DNA of 10,488 nt from NCBI GenBank assembly GCA_900321865.1, contig ONXP01000013.1, positions 1 through 10,488 on the forward strand, written 5' to 3'. Made by a program: the position numbers and the translations under genes. Shown here in pieces: positions 1 through 7,327 of the stretch (the stretch's first letter is position 1; each line of letters starts with the position of its first letter). This DNA is from an uncultured Elusimicrobia bacterium (GTDB lineage Bacteria; RUG730). The notes beneath the pieces were generated by a model. It worked only from the letters and a program-made list of their open reading frames with translations. It searched no databases and was not told the DNA's origin.

Positions 1-425
1 ATTATATTTTTATTTTTTATGTTTTTTACAATAATATTTGCATTGCTAGATGTACAAATTGCATCGCTCATAGATTTTATCTTGGCAGTGGAATTGATAT
101 ATGTTAAAATAAAAGCATCTTTATTTTTATTTTTTAGTTCTAATAAATCGCCTTCTGTAATCATCATAGCCATCGGACAAGTCGCCTCTAAGTCTGGCAG
201 TAAAACGGTTTTTTCTGGAGCGATAATCGATGCAACCTCAGCCATAAAATAAACTCCAGCAAAAACTATAATATCAGCTTTTGAATTTTTGGAATATAAA
301 CTTAGAGCAAAAGAATCTCCTGTAAAATCTGCAATTTCTTGAACTTCATCGTCTTGATAAAAATGAGCTAAAATTATAGCATTCTTTTTTTTCTTCAAAT
401 CTAAAATTTTTGCTTTTATGTCCAT
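1..425 (-). CDS. nadA: Quinolinate synthase NadA, N-terminal part (runs off window)
   Basis: NadA condenses iminoaspartate with dihydroxyacetone phosphate to give quinolinate, the precursor of NAD; it is a cytosolic [4Fe-4S] enzyme. The visible 141 residues start at ATG 425-423 and carry family signatures: ILAHFYQDDEVQEIADFTGD (H21, and D37-S38 in GDS), the GVYFMAEVASIIAP block (57-70), LLPDLEATCPMA with C83 as the expected first cluster cysteine, YINS (109-112) and CTSSNA (124-129). The family is usually about 300 residues, so roughly half is missing beyond position 1, including the other two cluster cysteines. The start codon follows the dapB stop with one base between them (TAG A ATG), so its ribosome site (AGGGA) lies inside the end of dapB and translation is probably coupled. 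An A8 tract (T385-392) encodes part of a lysine run at residues 11-14. Identity is very sure. Confidence 0.95.
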   Translation of the reverse strand, partial: MDIKAKILDLKKKKNAIILAHFYQDDEVQEIADFTGDSFALSLYSKNSKADIIVFAGVYFMAEVASIIAPEKTVLLPDLEATCPMAMMITEGDLLELKNKNKDAFILTYINSTAKIKSMSDAICTSSNANIIVKNIKNKNI

Positions 426-426
426 T

Positions 427-1215
427 CTATTTTTCAATCCCTAAGACATCAAACATATCGAATAAACCATTTTGCTCTTTATTACAAGCTATCCATTCTG
501 CAGCCTTTACAGCTCCATAAGCAAAATTATATCTACTGTGAGCCTTATGCACTAATTCTATTCTTTCGTTATTTGCAGAAAAAATAGCGGTATGTTCCCC
601 AACCACATCACCTATTCTAACAGAGCTAATTCCTATTTCTTTAGGATCTCTTTCAGCTATATTTTCGTTTCTTGAAAAAGTTATTTTTTGTTTATCTGTA
701 TTTTCTAATAAAATATTTGCCATTTTTATCGCAGTTCCGCTGGGAGCATCCTTTTTTTTATTATGATGAATTTCTACAATTTCCATATCATAATCTTTTA
801 AAAGTCTGGCAGCATCCTTTAAAATTTTAAAAAAAATATTAACTCCTATACTCATATTTGGCGAAAAAAGAATTTTTATACATTTCGATGCTTCTAATAT
901 TTTATTTTTTTCTTCTTCTGAAAAACCTGTTGTTCCTATAACAATTGACTTTTTATAATTTTCAAAAAGTTCTAAATTCTTTATCGTCGCCTCGTGAAAT
1001 GAAAAATCTATTGCAACATCTATCTCTTCCATTATTTTCTCTAAATCATAACTAAAACAAATTTCACTATCTTCAAAAACTTTTTTACCAATAATAGGAC
1101 TATCCTTTCTATCAATTGCTCCAACTATTTTAAATTTATCTTTTAAATTATTTAAAATTTCTAAAATTCCATGCCCCATCCTACCACATGCACCTAAAAC
1201 TGCAACATTTATCAT
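427..1215 (-). CDS. dapB: 4-hydroxy-tetrahydrodipicolinate reductase DapB
   Basis: DapB reduces 4-hydroxy-tetrahydrodipicolinate with NAD(P)H to tetrahydrodipicolinate in the diaminopimelate/lysine pathway, and so feeds peptidoglycan and lysine. The 262 residues match the family length. Visible signatures are the Rossmann loop GACGRMG (8-14), GTTG (94-97) and the substrate-binding/catalytic block EIHHNKKKDAPSGTA (148-162), where H150 and K154 match the catalytic His and Lys of the E. coli enzyme; RIGDVVGEH (200-208) is also typical. The start is firm: AGGAG sits five bases before ATG 1215 and overlaps the glyA stop codon. It lies 8 bases after glyA and one base before nadA, so it is in the same operon. 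An A8 tract (T752-759) encodes K153 to K155, which includes the catalytic lysine. Confidence 0.97.
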   Translation of the reverse strand: MINVAVLGACGRMGHGILEILNNLKDKFKIVGAIDRKDSPIIGKKVFEDSEICFSYDLEKIMEEIDVAIDFSFHEATIKNLELFENYKKSIVIGTTGFSEEEKNKILEASKCIKILFSPNMSIGVNIFFKILKDAARLLKDYDMEIVEIHHNKKKDAPSGTAIKMANILLENTDKQKITFSRNENIAERDPKEIGISSVRIGDVVGEHTAIFSANNERIELVHKAHSRYNFAYGAVKAAEWIACNKEQNGLFDMFDVLGIEK

Positions 1216-1220
1216 AACAG

Positions 1221-1225
1221 CTCCT
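1221..1225 (-). promoter_or_regulatory. Ribosome binding site of dapB overlapping the glyA stop
   Basis: AGGAG is followed by five bases and then the dapB ATG. Its first two bases are also the last two bases of the glyA TAG stop, so terminating ribosomes are placed directly for dapB initiation. It is one of the strongest Shine-Dalgarno matches in the window. Confidence 0.75.
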
Positions 1226-2471
1226 AGTTATATAAAGGAAATTTATTAGTCAATAAATTTCTTACACTTTTACTAATTTCTAAAAGTTTTTTTTCATCGC
1301 CTTTATTTGTCAATGCTAAATCTATAAAATCAGCTATATCTTTCATATCCTGTTCTTTCATTCCACGGGTTGTAATACTAGGAGTACCTATTCTGATGCC
1401 ACTAGTTATAAAAGGTTTTTCTGTGTCGTATGGAATAGTATTTTTATTTACAGTAATGCCACTAAAATCTAAAACTTTTTCTGCTTCTTTCCCAGTCATA
1501 TCTTTAGAAGTTTTTAAATCTAAAAGCATCAAATGATTATCCGTACCACCTGAGACAATTCTATATCCTTTTTCCTTTAATAAATCTGATAAAGCTTTAG
1601 CATTTTTAACTATTTGTTTTTGATACGATTTAAAATCGTCAGAAAGTGCTTCTTTAAAAGCTACCGCCTTTGCTGCTATTACATGCATTAAAGGACCGCC
1701 TTGAATACCAGGAAACACTGTTTTTTGTAAAACTGGCAAATATTTCTCTTTAAACATTATAACTCCACCCCTAGGTCCACGAAGAGTTTTATGGGTAGTA
1801 GTTGTCACAAAATCTGCATAAGGTATAGGACTAGGATGAAGCCCAGTTGCCACAAGTCCTGCAATATGGGCAATATCAACCATCATATAAGCCCCTACTT
1901 CATCACATATTTCTCTAATTTTTTTAAAATCAATAATCCTGCTATAAGCACTAGCCCCAGCAATTATAAGTTTTGGTTTGTTTTTAATAGCTAAAGATCT
2001 CATTTCTTCATAATCTATAAGCTCTGTTTCTCTATTTACGCCATACGGAACCACATTAAAATATTTTCCAGAAAAATTTATAGGATGTCCATGCGACAAG
2101 TGTCCTCCACACGATAAATCCATCCCCATAATAGTATCGCCAATATTTAATACTGACAAAAATACTGCAATATTTGCACTAGTCCCAGAATGAGGCTGGA
2201 CATTACATGCTTCACAACCAAATATTTTTTTCAATCTTTCTATAGCTAAAGTTTCTGCCACATCTACAAATTCACATCCGCCATAATATCTTTTAGATGG
2301 ATACCCTTCTGCATATTTATTAGTCAAAAAAGATCCTTGAGCCTCCATCACGGCAGAACTCACAAAATTCTCTGATGCTATTAATTCTAATTTTGTGTTT
2401 TGTCTATTTTTTTCATTCATCACTACATCATAAATTTCTGGATCTATATTTTTTAAATTATCAAAATTCAT
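1224..2471 (-). CDS. glyA: Serine hydroxymethyltransferase GlyA
   Basis: GlyA is the PLP enzyme that interconverts serine and glycine while loading tetrahydrofolate with a one-carbon unit. The 415 residues are the normal bacterial length. Signatures are SENFVS (33-38), the [18 protein letters not shown] block (53-70), HSGTSAN (94-100), VDIAHIAGL (198-206) and the PLP-lysine motif [14 protein letters not shown] (223-236), with K228 as the Schiff-base lysine. The start at 2471 is supported by GAGAGG at 2488-2483, about 11 bases upstream, and by the usual N-terminal spacing to SENF. It follows aroKB by 24 bases and precedes dapB by 8. An A8 tract near the 3' end (T1287-1294, residues in DEKKLLE) keeps the frame. 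Nothing essential appears to be missing. Confidence 0.98.
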   Translation of the reverse strand: MNFDNLKNIDPEIYDVVMNEKNRQNTKLELIASENFVSSAVMEAQGSFLTNKYAEGYPSKRYYGGCEFVDVAETLAIERLKKIFGCEACNVQPHSGTSANIAVFLSVLNIGDTIMGMDLSCGGHLSHGHPINFSGKYFNVVPYGVNRETELIDYEEMRSLAIKNKPKLIIAGASAYSRIIDFKKIREICDEVGAYMMVDIAHIAGLVATGLHPSPIPYADFVTTTTHKTLRGPRGGVIMFKEKYLPVLQKTVFPGIQGGPLMHVIAAKAVAFKEALSDDFKSYQKQIVKNAKALSDLLKEKGYRIVSGGTDNHLMLLDLKTSKDMTGKEAEKVLDFSGITVNKNTIPYDTEKPFITSGIRIGTPSITTRGMKEQDMKDIADFIDLALTNKGDEKKLLEISKSVRNLLTNKFPLYN

Positions 2472-2495
2472 AAAAACCTAAACCTCTCATGTTTT

Positions 2496-4196
2496 TTAAA
2501 ATTTATTTATATATTTTAATGTAAAAGTATTTAATTTTTCTCTTATAAATTCAATGTCTAAAACTTTAAAAGCCGTTATTATTTTTTTTTCAGAAATTTG
2601 TAATAGAACAAAAGAAATCCCATTACCAATGCCTTTTTTATCGTGTTTCATAATATTGATTATTTTTTCTAAAGATTCTGGATCTTTTAAATGATTAAAA
2701 GAATTTATAAAAATTTCTTTTGGATATAAAAATTTTAAAATCTTAAAAATTTTTTCTTCTATAAAATCAAGAGATTTTTCATAAATTGATGATAAATATA
2801 AACTAAAAAGCATACCAAATGCAACCATTTCTCCGTGTAAATATTTATAATCAAAAAATGTTTCCATACTATGACCCAGAGTATGCCCAAAATTTAATAT
2901 TTTTCTTAAATTTCCTTCATGCAAATCTCTTGATACTATATCAGATTTTATTTTAATAGAAGCTCTAATCAATTCATTTAACACTATAGAATTTTTAAGA
3001 TTTGAAATATTTTTTTCAATAAAATCATACATTTTTAGATTATCAATTCTAAAATCATAAATTACAGAATATTTTATAACTTCTGCCATTCCACTAATAA
3101 AATTCCTTTCATCTAACGAATTTAAAAATTCTGGTTCAATAAAAACGAATTCTGGTTGATAAAAAGTTCCAACTAAATTTTTCCCAAAACTTAAATCAAA
3201 ACCAGTTTTTCCACCAATACTAGCATCTACCATTGCCAAAAGAGTTGTAGGAAAATGGATGCATTTTATCCCTCTCATATATGTCGAAGCTACAAAACCT
3301 GCCATATCACTAACCATACCACCACCTAGAGAAATAATCAAAGAATTCCGATCTAAATAATTTTTACTGCAAACTTCCCATATTTTATTTATCTCTGACA
3401 AAGTTTTATTATTTTCTCCGCTTGGCACAATATGAAAAAATATTTCTGTTTCTTTTAAATCCAGCTTTAATTCGCTTAAAAAATTAGTTAAATGATATTT
3501 AGAAACATTACTATCTGTAATTACTAAAATTTTATTAGTTTTTTGAGAAACAATTTTTCTAAGAAGTAAAGTTTTATCAAAAAGTTTTGCTTTATTTTTT
3601 AGATAATCATTAATATAAACTCTATAATATTCAGGATATTTTAAATCTCTATTACAATCAACTTGATAAATATTTTCAAAAATTTTTTTTATACTTTCTG
3701 CAACTTCTAAAATAGTTTTATTATCAGTATCAATAGCAAAATCACAATTTTTATAAAATTTTTCTCTATCTTTTAATAATTTTTCAATTTTTTCTAAAGG
3801 ATTAGGATCTTTTAATAAAGGCCTATCTTTATTATTTTTAATCCTATCATAAATGACTTCTTTTGATGCTTTTAGGCAAAATATTATAGAATTAGGTTTT
3901 AACAAATTAATATTTGATTTATTTAATACAAATCCGCCACCTGTCGAAATAATAGCACCGTATTCAACGTCTTTAGCCAAGTCTTTAGCTAAATCATGCT
4001 CTAAGTTTCTAAAAAAAATTTCTCCTTCTTCTTTAAAAATATCATTAATTTTTCGCCCCTCAGAGTATTCTATTCGTTTATCAGTATCTATGAGCTTAAA
4101 AATTTTCCCATCTGAATTTTTATTCAAAAGTTTTAAAAGCTCTCGACTTGTAGCAGTTTTCCCTGTACCCATAAAACCAGTTAAAACTATATTCAT
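2496..4196 (-). CDS. aroKB: Bifunctional shikimate kinase / 3-dehydroquinate synthase (AroK-AroB fusion)
   Basis: A single 566-residue frame joins two shikimate-pathway enzymes. Residues about 1-175 are shikimate kinase, which phosphorylates shikimate with ATP: P-loop GFMGTGKT (7-14), DTD (37-39), R63 in FFRNLE, the GGG loop (86-88), RPLL (125-128) and R144. Residues about 185-566 are 3-dehydroquinate synthase, which cyclises DAHP using NAD and a metal: GGGMVSDMAGF (291-301), FPTTLLAMVDASIGGKTG (315-332), GKNLVGTFYQP (338-348), MAEVIKY with E372, NFGHTLGH with H438, and LHGEMVAFG with H454; those three match the usual metal ligands. Both halves look intact. The two reactions are not consecutive in the pathway. 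Such fusions are known (for example in Thermotoga). AAGAGGA at 4213-4207 lies ten bases before the ATG. An A9 tract (T2582-2590) near the 3' end keeps the frame. Confidence 0.96.
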   Translation of the reverse strand: MNIVLTGFMGTGKTATSRELLKLLNKNSDGKIFKLIDTDKRIEYSEGRKINDIFKEEGEIFFRNLEHDLAKDLAKDVEYGAIISTGGGFVLNKSNINLLKPNSIIFCLKASKEVIYDRIKNNKDRPLLKDPNPLEKIEKLLKDREKFYKNCDFAIDTDNKTILEVAESIKKIFENIYQVDCNRDLKYPEYYRVYINDYLKNKAKLFDKTLLLRKIVSQKTNKILVITDSNVSKYHLTNFLSELKLDLKETEIFFHIVPSGENNKTLSEINKIWEVCSKNYLDRNSLIISLGGGMVSDMAGFVASTYMRGIKCIHFPTTLLAMVDASIGGKTGFDLSFGKNLVGTFYQPEFVFIEPEFLNSLDERNFISGMAEVIKYSVIYDFRIDNLKMYDFIEKNISNLKNSIVLNELIRASIKIKSDIVSRDLHEGNLRKILNFGHTLGHSMETFFDYKYLHGEMVAFGMLFSLYLSSIYEKSLDFIEEKIFKILKFLYPKEIFINSFNHLKDPESLEKIINIMKHDKKGIGNGISFVLLQISEKKIITAFKVLDIEFIREKLNTFTLKYINKF

Positions 4197-4225
4197 AAAA
4201 AAATAATCCTCTTGATTTTCTATAA

Positions 4226-4253
4226 ATATTACTAATTATTTAAATATTAACAA
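4226..4253 (-). promoter_or_regulatory. Possible sigma70-type promoter before aroKB
   Basis: In the 66-base gap upstream of aroKB, the largest gap between genes here, TTGTTA (4253-4248) is followed after 16 bases by TAATAT (4231-4226). A start about seven bases further on would leave a short leader that still holds the AAGAGGA ribosome site. In DNA this AT-rich such matches arise often by chance, so this is only a candidate. It would let aroKB-glyA-dapB-nadA be transcribed separately from the SprA/GH57 part. No hairpin terminator is visible in the gap. Confidence 0.25.
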
Positions 4254-4262
4254 GAATAAATT

Positions 4263-5174
4263 TTATACTTCTCTTTTTTTAGGATAAATAAATGGCAATT
4301 TTGATATTTCTGATCTTGCCCCTAAAAGCTTTTTTTGATCTTCTCCATTAGGCAAAATTATATCTATAATATTCGATTGAAATAAATCCGTCCTTCCAGA
4401 AAATAAATTATTAGAAAAATTAGAATTTACTTTTATGATAGATTTTTTTATATCATCATAACCAAAAGTCATAACACTATATCCACAATAAAATATATCT
4501 ATTCCTTCAAAAAAATTAATAGGACATCCTATAGTAATCGAATTTTCATCATAATTTACATCCATAAATAAAGATTCTAAAAATTTTATAGCTCCATCTT
4601 GATATATAAATAAATTTACATCGTCATTATTAATAGAAATTGCATATTCAAAACCAAATTTATCAAAAAAAGCATTTCTATTGTCAAATAAATTTAAACT
4701 CCCAGAATTTTCTAAAGTATCAGTATCAATGTATATGTCTATTTGTTTATTTCGTATAGGATCGGTTAAAACATTGGATTTTTTAAAATAAATTTTAAAA
4801 AGAATTTCATTTTCTTTTTTTTCTACATAAAAATTTTTAATATCTAAGTCCCCTTTTTTTATATTTTTATTTTTAGGATATATATAATTTCCATCTCCAT
4901 AATCATCATTCAGAGAATCTTCAATAGTAAAAGCCTCTTTTTCTTCGTGGAAATAAATTTTAGAAAACTCTTTTACTTCTTCCTTTTTAGAATCACCTTT
5001 TAATAAATTATTTTTAGACAAAATAAAATTTACATCAATATTAAGTTCAGCATAAATTTTATAAAAAAAATCTTTAAAGTATTTCTTTAAATTAGTATTT
5101 CTTATTTCATCAAAGAGAAAAAAGTTTAAAAATAAATTGCTTTCAATTTTATAAAGATTTGAGAGATGTTCCAT
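4263..5174 (-). CDS. C-terminal fragment: end of GH57 region plus glucodextranase-C (DOMON-like) domain
   Basis: This 303-residue frame is the continuation of the upstream GH57-like gene rather than an independent protein. Residues 1-48 match the last segment of GH57 amylopullulanase-type domains: LYKIESNLFLNFFLFDEI (7-24) sits where the family has the LYIAEGSDWFWWYGD-like block, followed by FKDFFYKIYAELN (33-45) for the usual FRxHLxxVY segment. Residues about 86-295 match the glucodextranase C-terminal domain (Pfam Glucodextran_C, DOMON-like, carbohydrate or surface binding): DDYGDGNYIYP (90-100), GDLDIKNFYV (108-117), IDIYIDTDT (145-153), FEYAI (175-179) and DIILPNGEDQKKLLG (271-285). There is no signal peptide, and no Shine-Dalgarno sequence before ATG 5174. 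The frame stays open upstream to about 5207, adding residues KNNKEIAIDSY that fit the family alignment. Domain recognition is from memory of family motifs. Confidence 0.8.
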   Translation of the reverse strand: MEHLSNLYKIESNLFLNFFLFDEIRNTNLKKYFKDFFYKIYAELNIDVNFILSKNNLLKGDSKKEEVKEFSKIYFHEEKEAFTIEDSLNDDYGDGNYIYPKNKNIKKGDLDIKNFYVEKKENEILFKIYFKKSNVLTDPIRNKQIDIYIDTDTLENSGSLNLFDNRNAFFDKFGFEYAISINNDDVNLFIYQDGAIKFLESLFMDVNYDENSITIGCPINFFEGIDIFYCGYSVMTFGYDDIKKSIIKVNSNFSNNLFSGRTDLFQSNIIDIILPNGEDQKKLLGARSEISKLPFIYPKKREV

Positions 5175-5182
5175 ATAACTAT

Positions 5183-6826
5183 CTATGGCAATTTCTTTAT
5201 TATTTTTTTATTATCTAATTCTGTTCGAACTAGTTTTATGGCAAACCAATAATTATTAAAAACTTCATTAGATAATCTATAAGAAATTTGTTCATTTTGT
5301 ATAATAAAATCTTGCTCGTTTAAATCAATTTTATTATTGTTTTCTTTGCCTTTATCAGAAATTAAATCTTCTTTTAATGTATCAAAAGAAACAAAGGCTA
5401 AATTCTTTTTTTTATAAATTTCAGAAAATAATCTCTCATAAAAATATTCTGTTTCTTTTAATCCTAGGTTTAATAATTTTTCTTTATTAATAGTAAAAAT
5501 GGCAGGAATTTTCTTCTCTTTATAAAAAGTTAATTTTTTCAAAAAATTTTTAACAAACAAATCAGCATCTTCTGTATACACCTTGTCAAATTCGATGTTT
5601 TCAAAAAACAAACAAATATTTTTATTCGTTGCAGAATTTTTTAAAATTATAGGAAAATATTCTATATAATTTCCTTTGTTTACAACCACTTCATAATCTC
5701 TAACAGCTAAAGTTTTTTGAATATTTTTATCTATATAATCTAAGGAAGTAATTATGCCTATAGGATATTTATGCTCTATAAATTTTTTGTCAAACCGCAT
5801 ATAAAAATTATTTATAGTTTTAAAACTTTTAGCTACATGCCAAGAAGCATCAGTATATAAATCTATATTAAAATTAAAATTTAAAAAATATTTATTAAGA
5901 CTATTACTAGTTAAAATATCAAATCTAGGTTCATAATATGGATAAACTAAATAAGTCCAATTTCTAGGTAAATTTAGAAAAAAATTCATAGCCTCTCTAA
6001 AATTATTATTTTTTAGATTTTTTATGTATTCTAAATCATCCATTCCTATTATGTAATCTTCATCATTTAGTATTTTCATTACTTTTTTATCAGATAAACT
6101 ATTTTCATCCAGCCACAAAATATTATAAAAAACTATTGCCTCCAAATAAAAATATTGCATAATATTCAAACTGTTTATATAAGCAGTTGATACCAAATTA
6201 TCCGTAGAATTAAGAATTTCGTAATTGATATTCAACTTTTTATAAATATTATAAAAATTTACAACATTTTTACTTTCTAATACAAAAAGATTATTATTCC
6301 GAGGAAATATTTTGAGATTGTTTAGGATAGATTTTTGATCTTCTAGATTAAATTTTTGAAATAAAAATTTGTCAATATAATCATCTAATTTTGTTTTTTC
6401 TTTATAAAGCTTTTTATCATCATAACTAATTTCATCCATTATAAAATCAAAAATAGGTGCTTTTATAGATAAAATAATTGGAAGATTACTTGCATATTTA
6501 TAAATATATTTTAGGGAATTATAATTTTCTACTAAAGATTTTTCTAGTGAGAAATATTTTACATCATTAATCAAATAATTTTCATCTATCAAAAAATCGT
6601 AAATAAAAACAATTTTGCCGTTATCTTTCTTGTTAGAAGTTAAATTATTAAATTTATATAAACTTTTAGTATTAAAATTATTATCACTTTTTTCAATTTT
6701 TTTTTCTTGATAAAGCATTGGAGAAAGTTCTAAAACATCTTTTTCTCTATCTTTTGAATAAAATGCCATCACATTACATATTAACAAAAAAATCATACTT
6801 AATAATAAAACTAAAGTTTTTTTCAT
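5183..6826 (-). CDS. Secreted GH57-like protein, catalytic residues lost (pseudoenzyme), N-terminal fragment
   Basis: Residues 1-21 are a Sec signal peptide (MKK, hydrophobic LVLLLSMIFLLIC, cleavage probably after VMA), so the product is exported. Residues about 70-540 follow the segment order of the GH57 (amylopullulanase/alpha-amylase) family: KIVFIYDF (71-78), YNSLKYIYKYASNLPIILSIKAP (102-124), YINSLNIMQYFYLEAIVFYNILWLDE (216-241, for the LQVxFNLAWxDP block), YLVYPYYEP (292-300), CLFFENIEFDKV (405-416) and NNYWFAIKLVRTEL (524-537, for the NxAWxxLxxAR block). The conserved HQP, nucleophile Glu, acid/base Asp and DGEN residues are all replaced, so sugar cleavage is unlikely. The ATG overlaps the aroQ stop (ATGA), which implies coupled translation. 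The frame ends at a TAG just after an A7 tract; a -1 shift there leads into the next frame. Family assignment is remote, by motif order. Confidence 0.75.
   Translation of the reverse strand: MKKTLVLLLSMIFLLICNVMAFYSKDREKDVLELSPMLYQEKKIEKSDNNFNTKSLYKFNNLTSNKKDNGKIVFIYDFLIDENYLINDVKYFSLEKSLVENYNSLKYIYKYASNLPIILSIKAPIFDFIMDEISYDDKKLYKEKTKLDDYIDKFLFQKFNLEDQKSILNNLKIFPRNNNLFVLESKNVVNFYNIYKKLNINYEILNSTDNLVSTAYINSLNIMQYFYLEAIVFYNILWLDENSLSDKKVMKILNDEDYIIGMDDLEYIKNLKNNNFREAMNFFLNLPRNWTYLVYPYYEPRFDILTSNSLNKYFLNFNFNIDLYTDASWHVAKSFKTINNFYMRFDKKFIEHKYPIGIITSLDYIDKNIQKTLAVRDYEVVVNKGNYIEYFPIILKNSATNKNICLFFENIEFDKVYTEDADLFVKNFLKKLTFYKEKKIPAIFTINKEKLLNLGLKETEYFYERLFSEIYKKKNLAFVSFDTLKEDLISDKGKENNNKIDLNEQDFIIQNEQISYRLSNEVFNNYWFAIKLVRTELDNKKIIKKLP
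5203..5209 (-). other. A7 tract at the GH57 frame break (slippage site or indel)
   Basis: Seven T on the plus strand give an A7 tract in the message, within AAT AAA AAA ATA. The upstream frame reads on for only a few codons (ATA ATA AAG AAA TTG CCA) to TAG at 5185-5183. Reading with one extra A (-1 shift) gives AAA AAA AAT AAT AAA GAA ATT GCC and joins the downstream frame without a stop. That frame has stops just upstream of the tract (TAA TAA at 5213-5208), so the switch must happen at the A tract itself. The joined protein is about 862 residues and collinear with GH57 plus glucodextranase-C proteins. Confidence 0.75.
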
Positions 6827-7299
6827 TTATTATTTTTCCTTTTTTCATAATCTAAAAGGCCATAAAGTGCCAAAATATATCCATATCCACCTAATCCTGC
6901 TATTTGCCCTATACATGCCATAGATGTTATGGATGTATGCCTAAAATTTTCTCTAAGATTTATATTAGATAAATGCACTTCTATAGTAGGTTTATTAATA
7001 GCCTTTAAAGCATCGTATATAGCTATACTAGTATGAGTGTATGCTCCAGGATTTATTATAATTCCATCAACAGTTTCAAAAGACTCGCCTATTTTTTTTA
7101 CAATTTCACCCTCTATATCAGACTGAAAATCAAAAATTTTTACTTCATCCATAAATATTTTTACTTTAGCAATATACTTCGTTTCTTGTCTAAGTTTTGT
7201 AATTATATCACTTAGAGTTTCTTTGCCATAAATTTCTGGCTCTCTTTTTCCCAAAAGTGATAAATTAGGTCCATTTATAACCAAAACATTATAACTCAT
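6823..7299 (-). CDS. aroQ: 3-dehydroquinate dehydratase, type II
   Basis: AroQ dehydrates 3-dehydroquinate to 3-dehydroshikimate, the step directly after the AroB reaction encoded downstream. Numbered from ATG 7299 (158 residues), the signatures are NGPNLSLLGKREPEIYG (9-25) with R19 and catalytic Y24, NPGAYTHTS (83-91), EVHLSNINLRENFRH (107-121) with catalytic H109, and GQIAGLGGYGY (131-141). I chose this start over a TTG at 7311 because GGAG (7309-7306) sits six bases before the ATG and the protein then begins at the usual point, just before the first beta strand. It is slightly longer than the usual 145-150 residues. The excess fits an imperfect repeat VKIFMDE/VKIFDFQ (46-59), and the usual QSNHEGE reads QSDIEGE (59-65). 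It lies 28 bases after the SprA-like gene and overlaps the GH57-like gene by ATGA. Confidence 0.95.
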   Translation of the reverse strand: MSYNVLVINGPNLSLLGKREPEIYGKETLSDIITKLRQETKYIAKVKIFMDEVKIFDFQSDIEGEIVKKIGESFETVDGIIINPGAYTHTSIAIYDALKAINKPTIEVHLSNINLRENFRHTSITSMACIGQIAGLGGYGYILALYGLLDYEKRKNNK

Positions 7300-7305
7300 A
7301 AAATT

Positions 7306-7309
7306 CTCC
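7306..7309 (-). promoter_or_regulatory. Ribosome binding site that sets the aroQ start
   Basis: GGAG lies six bases before ATG 7299 and contains part of the in-frame TTG at 7311. If TTG were the start, this site would be inside the gene and unused. The ATG is therefore the better start. Confidence 0.7.
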
Positions 7310-7327
7310 AAATCTTATCTAAAATTT

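Noticed and set aside
19-252. Plus-strand open frame of 77 codons
   Set aside because: It lies opposite the well-supported nadA frame. Its low-complexity hydrophobic product is what AT-rich antisense gives.
3853-4206. Plus-strand open frame of 117 codons
   Set aside because: It is opposite the shikimate kinase domain of aroKB, with no recognisable motif and no independent context.
4197-4262. Rho-independent terminator between the glucodextranase-C frame and aroKB
   Set aside because: There is no GC-bearing stem followed by a T run in the transcribed direction. Only AT-rich sequence with short self-complementary words is present.
6764-6826. Lipoprotein signal in the GH57-like protein (Cys17)
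   Set aside because: The residue before the Cys is Ile rather than Gly, Ala or Ser. A signal peptidase I site at VMA is more likely.
7300-7311. TTG start giving a 162-residue AroQ
   Set aside because: The GGAG just before ATG 7299 overlaps the TTG, and the extra MENF is not part of the family N-terminus.
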